A DNA stretch of 42,055 nt from an uncultured Ruminococcus sp. (GCA_945877315.1 CAMCRP010000029.1:1-42055); one strand, 5' to 3'. Counted from the first letter of the stretch, positions 21,301 through 28,865 are shown. Numbers and translations are program-made. The notes: a model not told the origin generated them from the sequence alone.

Positions 21301-21696
21301 ACCCGAATACCAACGGGAATTAGGTGCTTTATGACGCACCCTAACAGCGACGGTATTTTCGCCCTTCACAATAAATCGGGTAATATCCGTTTCAAAAGCG
21401 GAATAGCCGTAAGTCCACCGTCCCGCCGATGTTCCGTTCACATAGACCTCCGAATCCATATAAACGCCGTCAAAGCCCAAAGAGTATAAAACACCGTCCT
21501 CAGGCTCTAAGGTAAAGGTTTTTACATACCAGCCCTCACCTGTTTCGTAAAGATTGTGAGTATCCCAAATCAGCCAGTCGTGGGGCAGCTCGACAGCTTT
21601 AAACTCACTTCCCATAGCTGTATTGTAATCGGTTTCAAGAGCAAGCTTAGCAAAATGCCAGCCCGCATTAAACAGGGTCTTTTCGGTGGAGTTCAA
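18307..21696 (-). CDS. Glycoside hydrolase family 2 beta-galactosidase
   Basis: This 1129-residue enzyme has the GH2 order: a jelly-roll sugar-binding domain (1-145; LPHDWLI, GWYVKTF), an Ig-like domain (150-250), and the TIM barrel from about 255. The acid/base Glu is in MWSIGNEIYD (Glu374) and the likely nucleophile in LYGSETASE (Glu453). NMPSEELMELCDEMGL and GQFVWTGFDYIGEPTPY are typical of beta-galactosidases of the BgaA group. After two Ig-like domains (to about 750) the C-terminal 300 residues resemble two family 6-type carbohydrate-binding modules. There is no signal peptide, so it should be cytosolic, which is curious for CBM-bearing enzymes. The start is TTG at 21696 with GAAAGGCGTG upstream; no ATG lies before the first domain. 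Beta-glucuronidase or another GH2 activity is possible. Confidence 0.87.
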   Translation of the reverse strand: MNSTEKTLFNAGWHFAKLALETDYNTAMGSEFKAVELPHDWLIWDTHNLYETGEGWYVKTFTLEPEDGVLYSLGFDGVYMDSEVYVNGTSAGRWTYGYSAFETDITRFIVKGENTVAVRVRHKAPNSRWYSGAGIYRNVWLVKRPEVGIAPDGVYISADMDGRVAVTCEFNCDVHMVSAVSHSVIDPEGHVVQFHTYNGSPNEEKVFTVDSPLLWSADEPNVYKLKTEVFGHSGERTDLVINSFGFRTLTFDPNYGFFCNGKYEKLKGVCLHHDLGALGSAMNRTALRRQLRIMKEMGANAVRTSHNMPSEELMELCDEMGLYVNSESFDMWELPKTEFDNARFFNVTAHCDVESWVRRGRNHPSVIMWSIGNEIYDTHASERGYEIAEMLKNYVEEFDPRKNARVTIGSNFIEWENAQKVGKMLGISGYNYAERLYDAHHEKYPETCLYGSETASEVHSRGVYHFPLSASLLTHDDHQCSSLGNSVVGWGSTAEKAWIMDRDRKFCLGQFVWTGFDYIGEPTPYSTKNSYFGIVDTAGIPKDIYYFYQSQWTEKSMIHIAPYWDFNRDCSDTLIDVIAYTNAPYVELFLNGNSFGKQKLERESGSKLKGHWQLPFAEGELKAVAYDHNGNVVAEETKHSFSDPVKVNISVDKTVMSADGSDMIFAEISVCDKNGYPVENARNRINVSLTGAGRIVGMDNGDSTDYEQYKTTSRKLFGGKLTVMIMATDKAGEMVLTASSNGLESAEIHLTSEDVGCVAEEGRVFAEVTKTAEMNDVPVRKIEAFFISGSGRLDAENTVAEVGYKVYPENADANEIYCKAVAENGLETNVAVCEMSEGKVKVTAKGDGEFRLRFFCNNGGEYPEVCSDVCFTVSGMGAAVRSPYSFVCACFYNRSDIALKVIENGALGGFSGPAYVTYTDVDFGRAGSSKMKIGVGNSTNADVEIEVWNGIPSEGGRLVDTLKIPHNNRWDGFDIIDAPLSEVFKGISTVTFGIKNYCIFGGFEFEKPNEAFALISAADNDGVYGDDFAVNGSRIENIGNNVVIEFKGMDFGSGAASVTVIGRTPNEVNTIQLRTNDGSGQRTQLLEFANSSEYVSRTFAIDKLCGVNDVSFVFLPGSKFDFEAFQFSE

Positions 21697-21733
21697 AAAA
21701 AATCACGCCTTTCAATAAGTCCATAAGTTACTT

Positions 21734-21764
21734 TGATTATATCACATAATCAGGCTGTTGTAAA
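21734..21764 (-). promoter_or_regulatory. GH2 promoter with overlapping dyad operator
   Basis: Minus-strand TTTACA (21759-21764) and TATAAT (21736-21741) are 17 bases apart. A perfect 7-bp dyad, TGATTAT-N5-ATAATCA (21734-21752), covers the -10, so a repressor could block the promoter directly. Confidence 0.7.
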
Positions 21765-21773
21765 GCAATTTCA

Positions 21774-21810
21774 CAAAAAAAGGTCTGACCCATTTAAAAT
21801 AAGTCAGACC
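21774..21810 (-). terminator. Terminator of the GH5 gene
   Basis: A perfect 8-bp stem (GGTCTGAC/GTCAGACC) is followed on the minus strand by seven T, separating GH5 from GH2. Confidence 0.85.
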
Positions 21811-21834
21811 GATTTTCATAGCAAAATTAAAAGC

Positions 21835-23004
21835 TCATTCCGAATACTTCTTGATAACTTCCATCAGCTCGGGATATTTCCATGTGCAGGTTGCTCTGTC
21901 AAGCAGTCCGAAGTTTTCTCCCGCTCCGATAAATGCGCCGTTATCCCACCAAACGCAGGGAATGCCCTCACTTCTTGCAGCACTTAGATAATCATCAAGT
22001 GCCGCCACTCTTGCATCAATGTTTTCCTTGTTCATAAAGCCATACTCACCGATAACAACGGGAATGCCCTTGTCAAGAAAGTTGGTTTTCAGATTGTTGA
22101 TTATAGTGTCTATCTCATTGGTATCTGTTTCGGAATTGTACTCCTTTGTGCCGGTTTTATTGAGTGCAAAATTGTACGGCTTGTATGCGTGAATGGAAAC
22201 AATTACCTTGTCATCATCGGGAACAGTAAAGCCCTGCAGTGCGGAACTGTCGCCCGAAGCTGCAATTGTGGGTATCATCAGGCATCTGTCGGGATTGTTT
22301 CCGCCCTGCGCTCTGATAGTGGAAACGAAATCGGCATTAAGCTTGTTGATAACATCTCTCGCCTCCTGATTTCCGCCTGTCCATTCCTGAGGAGTGCCCT
22401 TCATACGGGGTTCGTTCATACCCTCGAAAATAAGGTGCTGGTCATAATCGGCAAATTCGGCAGCTATCTGAGTCCATACAGCCTTGAGCTTTTCGCTTGC
22501 TGCGGGATAATTATCCTCAGACGGGAAATGCCATTCCTCATGGTGAAGGTTGAGGATAACGAAGGTTCCGTCGCCGTAAGCATAGTTTACGACTTCCTTA
22601 ACTCTTGCCATCCATTCGGGCTGAATTGTGTAATCGGGAGCTTCTCCGATATGTGTGTCCCAGGTCACGGGTATTCTCACAACGTTAAATCCACCCGCCT
22701 TAACGGTGTCGATTATCTGCTGTGTGGTCTGAACATTTCCCCAAGAGGTTTCAAACTTTATGGGGTCTGTGACCTTTGTCCAGGTAGGCTGAGAAGCGTC
22801 AAGAGTGTTTCCCAGATTCCAGCCAAGCTTCATTTGCTTAACAAGCTCGGAAGCAGTAACTACGGGAGCAGGCTCAGCAACAGCCTCTGTGGTGGTTTCT
22901 GCCTGATCTCCGCTGTCGGAGGATTTTCCTCCGCCGCAGCCCGCAAGCATTGTTACGGTAAGTACACTTGCAGCCGCAAGACTTAAAATTTTTCTGAAAT
23001 TCAT
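21835..23004 (-). CDS. GH5 endoglucanase lipoprotein (subfamily 4-like)
   Basis: This 389-residue secreted enzyme has a lipoprotein signal (hydrophobic 6-20, lipobox LAGC with Cys23), a Ser/Thr/Glu linker to about 50, and one GH5 catalytic domain. Motifs are KLGWNLGNTLDA (59-70), GFNVVRIPVTW (105-115), LNLHHEEWHF, the acid/base Glu in FEGMNEPR (Glu198) and the nucleophile in VVIGEYGF (Glu320). NEPR and GWNLGNTLDA point to subfamily GH5_4, which holds cellulases, xyloglucanases and mixed-linkage glucanases; the exact substrate cannot be read. It should be anchored on the outer face of the membrane. No dockerin or CBM is attached. It has its own promoter and terminator. Confidence 0.93.
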   Translation of the reverse strand: MNFRKILSLAAASVLTVTMLAGCGGGKSSDSGDQAETTTEAVAEPAPVVTASELVKQMKLGWNLGNTLDASQPTWTKVTDPIKFETSWGNVQTTQQIIDTVKAGGFNVVRIPVTWDTHIGEAPDYTIQPEWMARVKEVVNYAYGDGTFVILNLHHEEWHFPSEDNYPAASEKLKAVWTQIAAEFADYDQHLIFEGMNEPRMKGTPQEWTGGNQEARDVINKLNADFVSTIRAQGGNNPDRCLMIPTIAASGDSSALQGFTVPDDDKVIVSIHAYKPYNFALNKTGTKEYNSETDTNEIDTIINNLKTNFLDKGIPVVIGEYGFMNKENIDARVAALDDYLSAARSEGIPCVWWDNGAFIGAGENFGLLDRATCTWKYPELMEVIKKYSE

Positions 23005-23035
23005 AGTGATTTCTCCTTAAAATAAATATATTTAT

Positions 23036-23064
23036 ATTATACACCATTTCGGAATATTTTTCAA
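23036..23064 (-). promoter_or_regulatory. Promoter of the GH5 gene
   Basis: Minus-strand TTGAAA (23059-23064) and TATAAT (23036-23041) are 17 bases apart, 32 bases before the GH5 ATG. Confidence 0.82.
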
Positions 23065-23086
23065 TAGCTTTTTGGGAATTTAAAAA

Positions 23087-24034
23087 TTATTCATTTCCCG
23101 CAACATACTCGAAAAATTTCTCCGCTGATTTTGGCATTTCCGTATCGCTGAGAGCCGCAAAAACTATCTGCCGACGTCTGATAGGCTTTCTCAGCGGCAC
23201 CTCCACCACTTCTCCCGAAGCTAGCATATCCTCCGCAAACTCACGGACACAGCTTGCTATTCCCAAACCTGTTTTTGCAAAGTCCATCAGCAGATCCATT
23301 GAACTTACCTCAATAACTCGGTTAAGGGTAATGTCATTTTCCGCAAAATATCTGTCAATGTACTGCCTTGTAAGATTTTCCTCGTCCAGAAGCATAACAT
23401 TTGCCGATGCAAAAAGCTGACGTTCACGCTCCTCGGAGGTTTCGCCCGTTATCTCGTCACGGAGAAACAGATTGTCCAGATATGCCCCCGATGCAATGAA
23501 AATGTCCTCTATCTCACCAATGGAAACAGTTTTCAGATCCTCCGTATTTTCGGACTTGACTACAAGTGCCGCATCTATCTGACCGTTTCGCAGAAGCTTT
23601 AAGGTTTCCGCAGAGGAACGACATTCAATAGAAATATTGATATGCGGATTTTCACGGACAAAGCCCTTCAAAAACGGCAGAAGCATATATTTGCAAAGTG
23701 CCGCACTCGCCCCGATTTTCAGCTGACCTATGCCCAACTCTTTTATGCGCCTAATCTTTTCCTCGCCCACCGTCAGGGCGGAAAATGCCGTCCTGACCTG
23801 CTCGTACAGGATTTTCCCCTCATAGGTAAGCGCAACTCCCCTGCCCGTCCTCTCAAACAGCTTTGCACCCAAGTCATTTTCCAGCTGCAGGACCGCACGG
23901 CTTACCGCAGGCTGGCTTATATAAAGCTGTTCGGAGGCTGCCGAAATGCTGCCGTACTCCGCCGCCGCAAGAAATATTCGGTAGCTGTTAAGGCTTGCCG
24001 AAAGCTCGGGGATTGTGTTTTTTTCGGAAATCAT
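23087..24034 (-). CDS. LysR-type transcriptional regulator
   Basis: This 315-residue regulator has the LysR winged helix at 8-70 (SISAASEQLYISQPAVSRAV, LENDLGAKLFERTGRGVAL) and a periplasmic-binding-protein-like effector domain from about 90 (LKIGASAALCKYMLLPFLKG). The ATG at 24034 has AGGAG nine bases upstream; a TTG three codons earlier overlaps that spacing. It is divergent from a small XRE gene and the leu genes, the classical arrangement for a LysR protein controlling the divergent operon, so control of leucine synthesis is a fair guess. An AT-rich near-palindrome, CTGTTTTATATAAAATAG (24055-24072), lies just before its start and might be an autoregulatory site. The effector is unknown. 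Confidence 0.9.
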   Translation of the reverse strand: MISEKNTIPELSASLNSYRIFLAAAEYGSISAASEQLYISQPAVSRAVLQLENDLGAKLFERTGRGVALTYEGKILYEQVRTAFSALTVGEEKIRRIKELGIGQLKIGASAALCKYMLLPFLKGFVRENPHINISIECRSSAETLKLLRNGQIDAALVVKSENTEDLKTVSIGEIEDIFIASGAYLDNLFLRDEITGETSEERERQLFASANVMLLDEENLTRQYIDRYFAENDITLNRVIEVSSMDLLMDFAKTGLGIASCVREFAEDMLASGEVVEVPLRKPIRRRQIVFAALSDTEMPKSAEKFFEYVAGNE

Positions 24035-24054
24035 AACCGTCAACTCCTGTTATT

Positions 24055-24072
24055 CTGTTTTATATAAAATAG
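24055..24072. promoter_or_regulatory. AT-rich near-palindrome in the lysR/XRE divergent region
   Basis: CTGTTTTATATAAAATAG reads the same on both strands apart from one base pair of arms. It is 20 bases upstream of the LysR start and also contains a possible minus-strand -10 (TATAAA). Confidence 0.4.
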
Positions 24073-24157
24073 TTTTCTTTTTCGGTAAACACTATTCATC
24101 AAAAAATAGAATTTATATTATAAAATAAAAGTAATGTTTAGCAGAAAGGGTGAAAAA

Positions 24158-24403
24158 ATGTACAAACTGAAAGCCCCCGATGGAAGCAATAATATCTGCG
24201 GAAAACGACTTGCAGAGCTGAGAAGCAAGCAAGGTCTTTCACAGCGTCAGCTTGCCAATAAGCTGCAGCTTGCAGGCTATGATGTCGACCATCATTTTGT
24301 CAGACGAATAGAAAACGGCGAACGCTTTGTCACCGACATAGAAATATCGGCACTCTGCAAGGTTCTCGGAACAACTCCCGCAGAGCTGTTGGATATAACC
24401 TGA
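24158..24403 (+). CDS. Small XRE-family HTH regulator
   Basis: This 81-residue protein is a single Cro/cI-type helix-turn-helix domain: [20 protein letters not shown] for helices 1-2, then a recognition region [20 protein letters not shown] and the closing [18 protein letters not shown]. Nothing else is attached. The ATG at 24158 has GAAAGGGTG seven bases upstream; eight codons upstream in frame is another ATG without a site. It lies between the divergent LysR gene and the leuC promoter (which starts 28 bases after its stop), so it has its own transcript. It could regulate the leu genes or itself; no target can be seen. Confidence 0.85.
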   Translation: MYKLKAPDGSNNICGKRLAELRSKQGLSQRQLANKLQLAGYDVDHHFVRRIENGERFVTDIEISALCKVLGTTPAELLDIT

Positions 24404-24431
24404 GATTATACTTCATATTAAAAATATGTAT

Positions 24432-24460
24432 TTGAATTATACCACAAAATATGTTATAAT
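24432..24460 (+). promoter_or_regulatory. Promoter of the leu operon
   Basis: TTGAAT (24432-24437) and TATAAT (24455-24460) are 17 bases apart. The leader to the leuC ATG is only about 37 bases, too short for a T-box or leucine attenuator. Confidence 0.82.
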
Positions 24461-24503
24461 GCAAGTAATTCCACGGAAAATAACTATAAAGGAGATTTTT
24501 ATT

Positions 24504-25766
24504 ATGGGAATGACTATGACTCAGAAAATACTTGCCGCTCACGCAGGTCTGGACAGCGTGAAGGCAGGACAGCTTATTAAGTGCAAGCTGGATATGGTGC
24601 TGGGAAACGATGTTACAACACCCGTTGCCGTAAAGGAATTTGAAAAGGCGGGCTTTGACAGCGTTTTCAGCAAAGACAAAATTTCAATTGTCCTCGACCA
24701 TTTCACACCTAACAAGGACATCAAGTCCGCTATGCAGTGTCAGGTAAGCCGTGATTTTGCGGGAAAATATGACATCAAAAACTACTTTGACACAGGCTCT
24801 GTGGGTATCGAACACGCACTTCTCCCCGAACAGGGAATCGTTGCTGCGGGCGACTGCATTATCGGCGCAGACAGCCACACCTGTACATACGGCGCACTGG
24901 GCGCATTCTCCACAGGCGTAGGCTCAACCGATATGGCTGCCGGTATGGCAACAGGCGAAGCTTGGTTCAAGGTTCCACCCGCTATCAAGTTCAATGTAAC
25001 GGGCAAGCTCAATAAATATGTTATGGGCAAGGACGTTATCCTCCACATTATCGGTATGATTGGCGTTGACGGCGCACTTTACAAGTCTATGGAATTTTCG
25101 GGAGATGGACTGAAAAATCTCTCAATGGACGACCGTCTTTCCATGGCAAATATGGCTATTGAAGCAGGCGCAAAGAACGGTATCTTTGCCGTTGACGAGG
25201 TTACTCTTGAATATATGAAGGGCAGAGTTGACCGTGAATATAAGGTTTATGAAGCAGATGCCGATGCAGAATATGAGGCTGTTTACGACATTGACCTTTC
25301 GGAGATCAAGCCTACCGTTTCCTTCCCTCACCTTCCCGAAAACACAAGAACCTTTGACGATATCCCCGAATTGAAGATAAATCAGGTAGTTATCGGTTCC
25401 TGCACCAACGGACGTATGGAGGATCTGAGAGCCGCTGCCGAGATACTCAAGGGCAAAAAGGTCGCAAAGAACGTAAGATGTATAGTTATTCCCGCAACGC
25501 AGAAAATATATCTGGACGCTATGAAGGAAGGTCTGCTTGAAACCTTTATCGAAGCGGGCTGCGCAGTTTCCACACCTACCTGCGGTCCCTGCCTTGGCGG
25601 TCATATGGGTATTCTGGCAAAGGGCGAGCGTGCCGTTGCCACCACCAACAGAAACTTTGTGGGCAGAATGGGACACGTTGAGTCGGAGGTTTACCTTGCT
25701 TCTCCCGCTGTTGCCGCTGCTTCCGCAGTAACGGGCAAGATCTCTCAGCCGTCCGAAATTATGTAA
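24504..25766 (+). CDS. leuC: 3-isopropylmalate dehydratase large subunit
   Basis: This 420-residue aconitase-family protein, with LeuD, isomerises 2-isopropylmalate to 3-isopropylmalate in leucine synthesis. The [4Fe-4S] ligands are visible as [13 protein letters not shown] (near 300) and [13 protein letters not shown] (near 357-370), and [15 protein letters not shown] and [10 protein letters not shown] (near 130-150) are aconitase-fold motifs. The length of 420 fits the shorter, archaeal/clostridial LeuC2 type rather than the 465-residue E. coli type. Homoaconitase is a related option, but the leuD and leuB neighbours favour leucine. The ATG at 24504 has AAAGGAG upstream; the open frame further upstream runs through the promoter and was rejected. 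First gene of the leuC-Dabb-leuD-leuB operon. Confidence 0.94.
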   Translation: MGMTMTQKILAAHAGLDSVKAGQLIKCKLDMVLGNDVTTPVAVKEFEKAGFDSVFSKDKISIVLDHFTPNKDIKSAMQCQVSRDFAGKYDIKNYFDTGSVGIEHALLPEQGIVAAGDCIIGADSHTCTYGALGAFSTGVGSTDMAAGMATGEAWFKVPPAIKFNVTGKLNKYVMGKDVILHIIGMIGVDGALYKSMEFSGDGLKNLSMDDRLSMANMAIEAGAKNGIFAVDEVTLEYMKGRVDREYKVYEADADAEYEAVYDIDLSEIKPTVSFPHLPENTRTFDDIPELKINQVVIGSCTNGRMEDLRAAAEILKGKKVAKNVRCIVIPATQKIYLDAMKEGLLETFIEAGCAVSTPTCGPCLGGHMGILAKGERAVATTNRNFVGRMGHVESEVYLASPAVAAASAVTGKISQPSEIM

Positions 25767-25781
25767 TTAGGAGAAAATAAT

Positions 25782-26081
25782 ATGGTTAAGCACGTTATTA
25801 TCTGGACACTTAAATCCGAATTTTCCGCAGAAGAAAAGCGTTTCGCCGCCGAAAAGATAAAGAGCGGTCTGGAGGGTCTTGCAGGAAAGATCCCCGGAAT
25901 GACAGAGGTTAAAGTGAACATCGACCTGCTCTCCTCTTCCACGGGAGATGTTATGCTGGACACCACCTTCACCGATGAAGCTGCTCTGAAAGCATATCAG
26001 ACAAATCCCGACCATGTTGCAGTTGCAACCTATGTCCGCTCTGTTGTATCCGACAGAAAATGCGTTGACTTTGAACAGTAA
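25782..26081 (+). CDS. Dabb (stress-responsive A/B barrel) protein
   Basis: This 99-residue protein is a complete Dabb domain: the start MVKHVIIWTLKSEFSAEEK, the central strand IDLLSSSTGDVMLDTTF and the end AYQTNPDHVAVATYVRSV, where the conserved His and the HxxV pattern are seen. Dabb proteins are ferredoxin-like dimeric barrels; some are stress-induced, some are enzymes such as olivetolic acid cyclase, but most are of unknown function. It lies 15 bases after leuC and 48 bases before leuD with its own TTAGGAG site and no promoter, so it is co-transcribed with the isopropylmalate isomerase subunits. That position is unusual and suggests a link to leucine synthesis or to the isomerase, though simple hitch-hiking cannot be excluded. 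Confidence 0.9.
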   Translation: MVKHVIIWTLKSEFSAEEKRFAAEKIKSGLEGLAGKIPGMTEVKVNIDLLSSSTGDVMLDTTFTDEAALKAYQTNPDHVAVATYVRSVVSDRKCVDFEQ

Positions 26082-26129
26082 TTTTCGGGGAGCGATCCCC
26101 ATACATAATCACCGAAAGGAATGTTATCA

Positions 26130-26612
26130 ATGAAAGCTTTTGGAAAAGTACATAAATACGGAGATAACGTTGACACCGACGTTATTATCCCCGCAAGATA
26201 TCTGAACACAACCGACCACAAGGAGCTTGCCGCTCACTGTATGGAGGACATCGACCCCGATTTCGTGAAGAACGTAAACGAGGGCGATATTATGGTTGCA
26301 AATATGAATTTCGGCTGCGGTTCCTCCAGAGAACACGCTCCCATCGCTATCAAGGCTAGCGGAATTTCCTGCGTTATTGCATCTACCTTTGCTAGAATTT
26401 TCTACCGCAACGCTATCAACATCGGTCTGCCTATTCTGGAATGTGACGAAGCCGCAAAGAATATCAACGCAGGCGATGAAGTTGAAATTGATTTCGACAC
26501 AGGCGTTATCACCGACAAGACCACAGGCAAGACCTATCAGGCAGAGCCGTTCCCCGAGTTTATCAAGGATATTATCAATGCGGGCGGTTTGCTGAAATCG
26601 CTGAAAAAGTAA
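26130..26612 (+). CDS. leuD: 3-isopropylmalate dehydratase small subunit
   Basis: This 160-residue swivel-domain subunit pairs with LeuC. It carries [11 protein letters not shown] (15-25), [20 protein letters not shown] (near 56-75), the signature of the family, and [20 protein letters not shown]. The length fits the small LeuD2 type that partners 420-residue LeuC. The ATG at 26130 has GAAAGGA at good distance; an in-frame ATG at 26121 directly abuts that site and was rejected. leuB starts 16 bases after the stop. Confidence 0.95.
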   Translation: MKAFGKVHKYGDNVDTDVIIPARYLNTTDHKELAAHCMEDIDPDFVKNVNEGDIMVANMNFGCGSSREHAPIAIKASGISCVIASTFARIFYRNAINIGLPILECDEAAKNINAGDEVEIDFDTGVITDKTTGKTYQAEPFPEFIKDIINAGGLLKSLKK

Positions 26613-26628
26613 TAAGGAGTATCTGACA

Positions 26629-27711
26629 ATGAATAAGAATATCGCAGTCATAAAGGGCGACGGTATCGGACCCGAGATCGTTACCGAAGCAATGAAGGTG
26701 CTGGATAAAACAGCCGAAAAATTCGGTCACAGCTTTGCATATGAACAGCTTTTAATGGGCGGCTGCTCAATTGATGTAAACGGCGTCCCCCTGACCGACG
26801 AAACCATCGAAAAGGCTAAGGCAGCAGACGCAGTTCTCATGGGCTCTATCGGCGGAAACACTTCCACTTCCCCCTGGTACAAGCTGCCCGCAGATAAGCG
26901 TCCCGAAGCAGGACTTTTGAAGCTCAGAAAATCTCTGGGACTGTTTGCAAATCTCCGTCCCGCCGTACTTTACAGCCAGCTGAGAGGTGCTTGCCCCCTT
27001 AAAGAGGAGATAAGCGCAAAGGGCTTTGATATGATGATCATGCGTGAGCTTACAGGCGGACTGTATTTCGGCGCAAGAAAGACCGAGGAGGTTGACGGCG
27101 TTATGACCGCTGTTGACACTCTGTCCTACAATGAGAATGAAATCAGAAGAATTGCCGTAAGAGCGTTCGATATTGCTATGAAACGCCGTAAAAAGGTTAT
27201 CAGCGTTGATAAGGCAAACGTTCTGGATTCGTCAAGGCTTTGGAGAAAGATAGTCAACGAAGTCGCAGAAAGCTATCCCGAAGTGACCGTTGAACATATG
27301 CTGGTTGACAACTGCGCAATGCAGCTTGTTAAGGATCCCGCACAGTTTGACGTTATCCTGACAGAGAATATGTTCGGCGACATTCTTTCCGACGAGGCTT
27401 CTATGATAACAGGTTCCATCGGTATGCTGGCATCTGCAAGCCTTAACGAAACCAAGTTCGGACTCTATGAACCCAGCGGCGGCTCCGCTCCCGATATTGC
27501 GGGACAGAACAAGGCAAACCCCATTGCCACCATTCTTTCCGCTGCAATGATGCTCCGCTATTCCTTCGATATGGACAAGGAAGCGGACGCTATCGAAAAC
27601 GCCGTTTCTGCCGTTCTCAACGAAGGTTACAGAACAGGTGATATTATGTCCGAGGGAATGAAGCTGGTTTCCTGCTCCGAAATGGGAACCCTTATTGCCG
27701 AAAGAGTATAA
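26629..27711 (+). CDS. leuB: 3-isopropylmalate dehydrogenase
   Basis: This 360-residue enzyme oxidises and decarboxylates 3-isopropylmalate to 4-methyl-2-oxopentanoate with NAD. Motifs: IKGDGIGPEIVTEAMKVLDK at the start, NLRPAVLYSQL (near 107), the catalytic Tyr in ELTGGLYFG, Lys in VDKANVLDSSRLW (near 195) and the metal Asp region VILTENMFGDILSDEASMI (near 243-261), then SGGSAPDIAGQNKANP. Full length and intact. AAGGAG lies 10 bases before the ATG. Last gene of the operon, followed by a terminator. leuA and ilv genes are not in the window. Confidence 0.96.
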   Translation: MNKNIAVIKGDGIGPEIVTEAMKVLDKTAEKFGHSFAYEQLLMGGCSIDVNGVPLTDETIEKAKAADAVLMGSIGGNTSTSPWYKLPADKRPEAGLLKLRKSLGLFANLRPAVLYSQLRGACPLKEEISAKGFDMMIMRELTGGLYFGARKTEEVDGVMTAVDTLSYNENEIRRIAVRAFDIAMKRRKKVISVDKANVLDSSRLWRKIVNEVAESYPEVTVEHMLVDNCAMQLVKDPAQFDVILTENMFGDILSDEASMITGSIGMLASASLNETKFGLYEPSGGSAPDIAGQNKANPIATILSAAMMLRYSFDMDKEADAIENAVSAVLNEGYRTGDIMSEGMKLVSCSEMGTLIAERV

Positions 27712-27731
27712 TTTCATCACGCAAAAATCAA

Positions 27732-27774
27732 AGCGCAGACGATTCGTAATTGAACCGCCTGCGCTGTTTTTTTT
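27732..27774. terminator. Bidirectional terminator between leuB and the 317-residue gene
   Basis: AGCGCAG and CTGCGCT form a stem with T runs on both sides (eight T on the plus strand), placed between convergent genes. Confidence 0.8.
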
Positions 27775-27784
27775 GATAAATAGA

Positions 27785-28738
27785 TTATTTAAAATTCTTC
27801 ATGGCCCTTGCAATTTCCGAAAGAACTGAGTCCTTAATGTCCTCGCCTATCTTGCGGAAATTATCAACATCACGGTGATAGTCTGCACGCTCCGCCCTGT
27901 CAACTTCCGTTCTGACAGCTTCTCTTATCTTGTCGAAAAACTCGCCGTTTGTCACGGGATTTGCTTTAAGCTTTTCCTCGAAATCGTTAATTCCCTTTGT
28001 GAATGGGTCGGGTTCCTCGGGAAAACCATTCTCGAAAACAAGATTTGAACGCTGCTTGCGTCCTGCGGGAACAGGCTCGTTGGGGATATTTTCGTAAGCC
28101 TGCGGTGCATCAGCGTACATTACCGCCATAGGTGCTCTCTGCGCAACAAATCTAAGCTGCGTGTAGGAATTGTCCTCGGTGGTGAAATGTATTTCGTAAA
28201 GATACCAACCCTTGTAATGCTTCACAGGCTTGATAAAGCTGCGGTTGAGCTTAAATATCAGACGGTTTTCAAAGTCATTGTCGAAAACAACGTGCAGCTG
28301 ACAGATCTCGTCCAGACGCTCATTTTCTCCGCCGTTGAGCCAGAAGGAAAATGCGTACTCGGTGTTTTTCTCCAAAATAAGATCCTTTGTAACTATCTGT
28401 GACAGCGAATCGCCCCAATCACCAATGCAGTAAACCTCTGCAAGAGTTTCGTCAAAGCTTGTGATAAAGCAGCGTTCGCCAACGGCTGTGTCCTTGCAGT
28501 CCTTAGAAAAATTCCACTCTCTCGGACGGAAAAACAGCCTTTTTTCCTCAACCTCAACAACCTTATCAACATTTATAATATTATCTTCCATAGGTATTAC
28601 CTCCTGATTTATCATTTGTAACATATGCTCGCCCGAAAAAAACGCACGTCCCTTTTTGACCAGACCTTTTGCACGTTTCGGGTAAGTCATACCGATTATT
28701 CTGCCGTTTGGATCTCTGACAATAATGTTTTTTTCCAT
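27785..28738 (-). CDS. Uncharacterised 317-residue protein with Lys-rich N-terminal motif
   Basis: I do not recognise the full protein. Three parts can be seen. Residues 1-45 hold a compact basic module, VRDPNGRIIGMTYPKRAKGL then VKKGRAFF, which resembles in layout the PLMP/RRXRR type module (a short strand, a Gly turn, then R/K-A-K-x-L-V/L-K-x-G-R-A). Residues 65-200 look beta-rich and sugar-binding-like, with AFSFWLNGGENERLDEIC and WYLYEIHFTTEDNSYTQLRF. The last 85 residues are charged and helical, with many Asp, Arg and Lys. No signal peptide or membrane segment. The ATG at 28738 has GGGGAGGAC upstream. It has its own consensus promoter and stands alone; a duplicated ribosome-binding region precedes it. 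Confidence 0.75.
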   Translation of the reverse strand: MEKNIIVRDPNGRIIGMTYPKRAKGLVKKGRAFFSGEHMLQMINQEVIPMEDNIINVDKVVEVEEKRLFFRPREWNFSKDCKDTAVGERCFITSFDETLAEVYCIGDWGDSLSQIVTKDLILEKNTEYAFSFWLNGGENERLDEICQLHVVFDNDFENRLIFKLNRSFIKPVKHYKGWYLYEIHFTTEDNSYTQLRFVAQRAPMAVMYADAPQAYENIPNEPVPAGRKQRSNLVFENGFPEEPDPFTKGINDFEEKLKANPVTNGEFFDKIREAVRTEVDRAERADYHRDVDNFRKIGEDIKDSVLSEIARAMKNFK

Positions 28739-28792
28739 GGGTGTCCTCCCCTTGTCAACACGCACCGTTTTTTGTTATGGGTGTCCTCCCCT
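28737..28792. repeat. Direct duplication of the ribosome-binding region
   Basis: The same 16 bases, on the minus strand AGGGGAGGACACCCAT, occur at 28777-28792 and again at 28737-28752, 40 bases apart. Only the inner copy is followed by G (ATG); the outer reads ATA. Confidence 0.85.
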
Positions 28793-28804
28793 GCGTTTTA
28801 TGAT

Positions 28805-28833
28805 ATTATACAACATATATTATCAATTGTCAA
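28805..28833 (-). promoter_or_regulatory. Consensus promoter of the 317-residue gene
   Basis: Minus-strand TTGACA (28828-28833) and TATAAT (28805-28810) are 17 bases apart, a perfect consensus. Confidence 0.88.
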
Positions 28834-28865
28834 GAGGTTTTCTAAATTTCACCTGATTTTCATCT

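Noticed and set aside
24404-24503. T-box or leucine attenuator before leuC
   Set aside because: Only about 37 bases lie between the predicted start site and leuC; no specifier stem or terminator hairpin fits.
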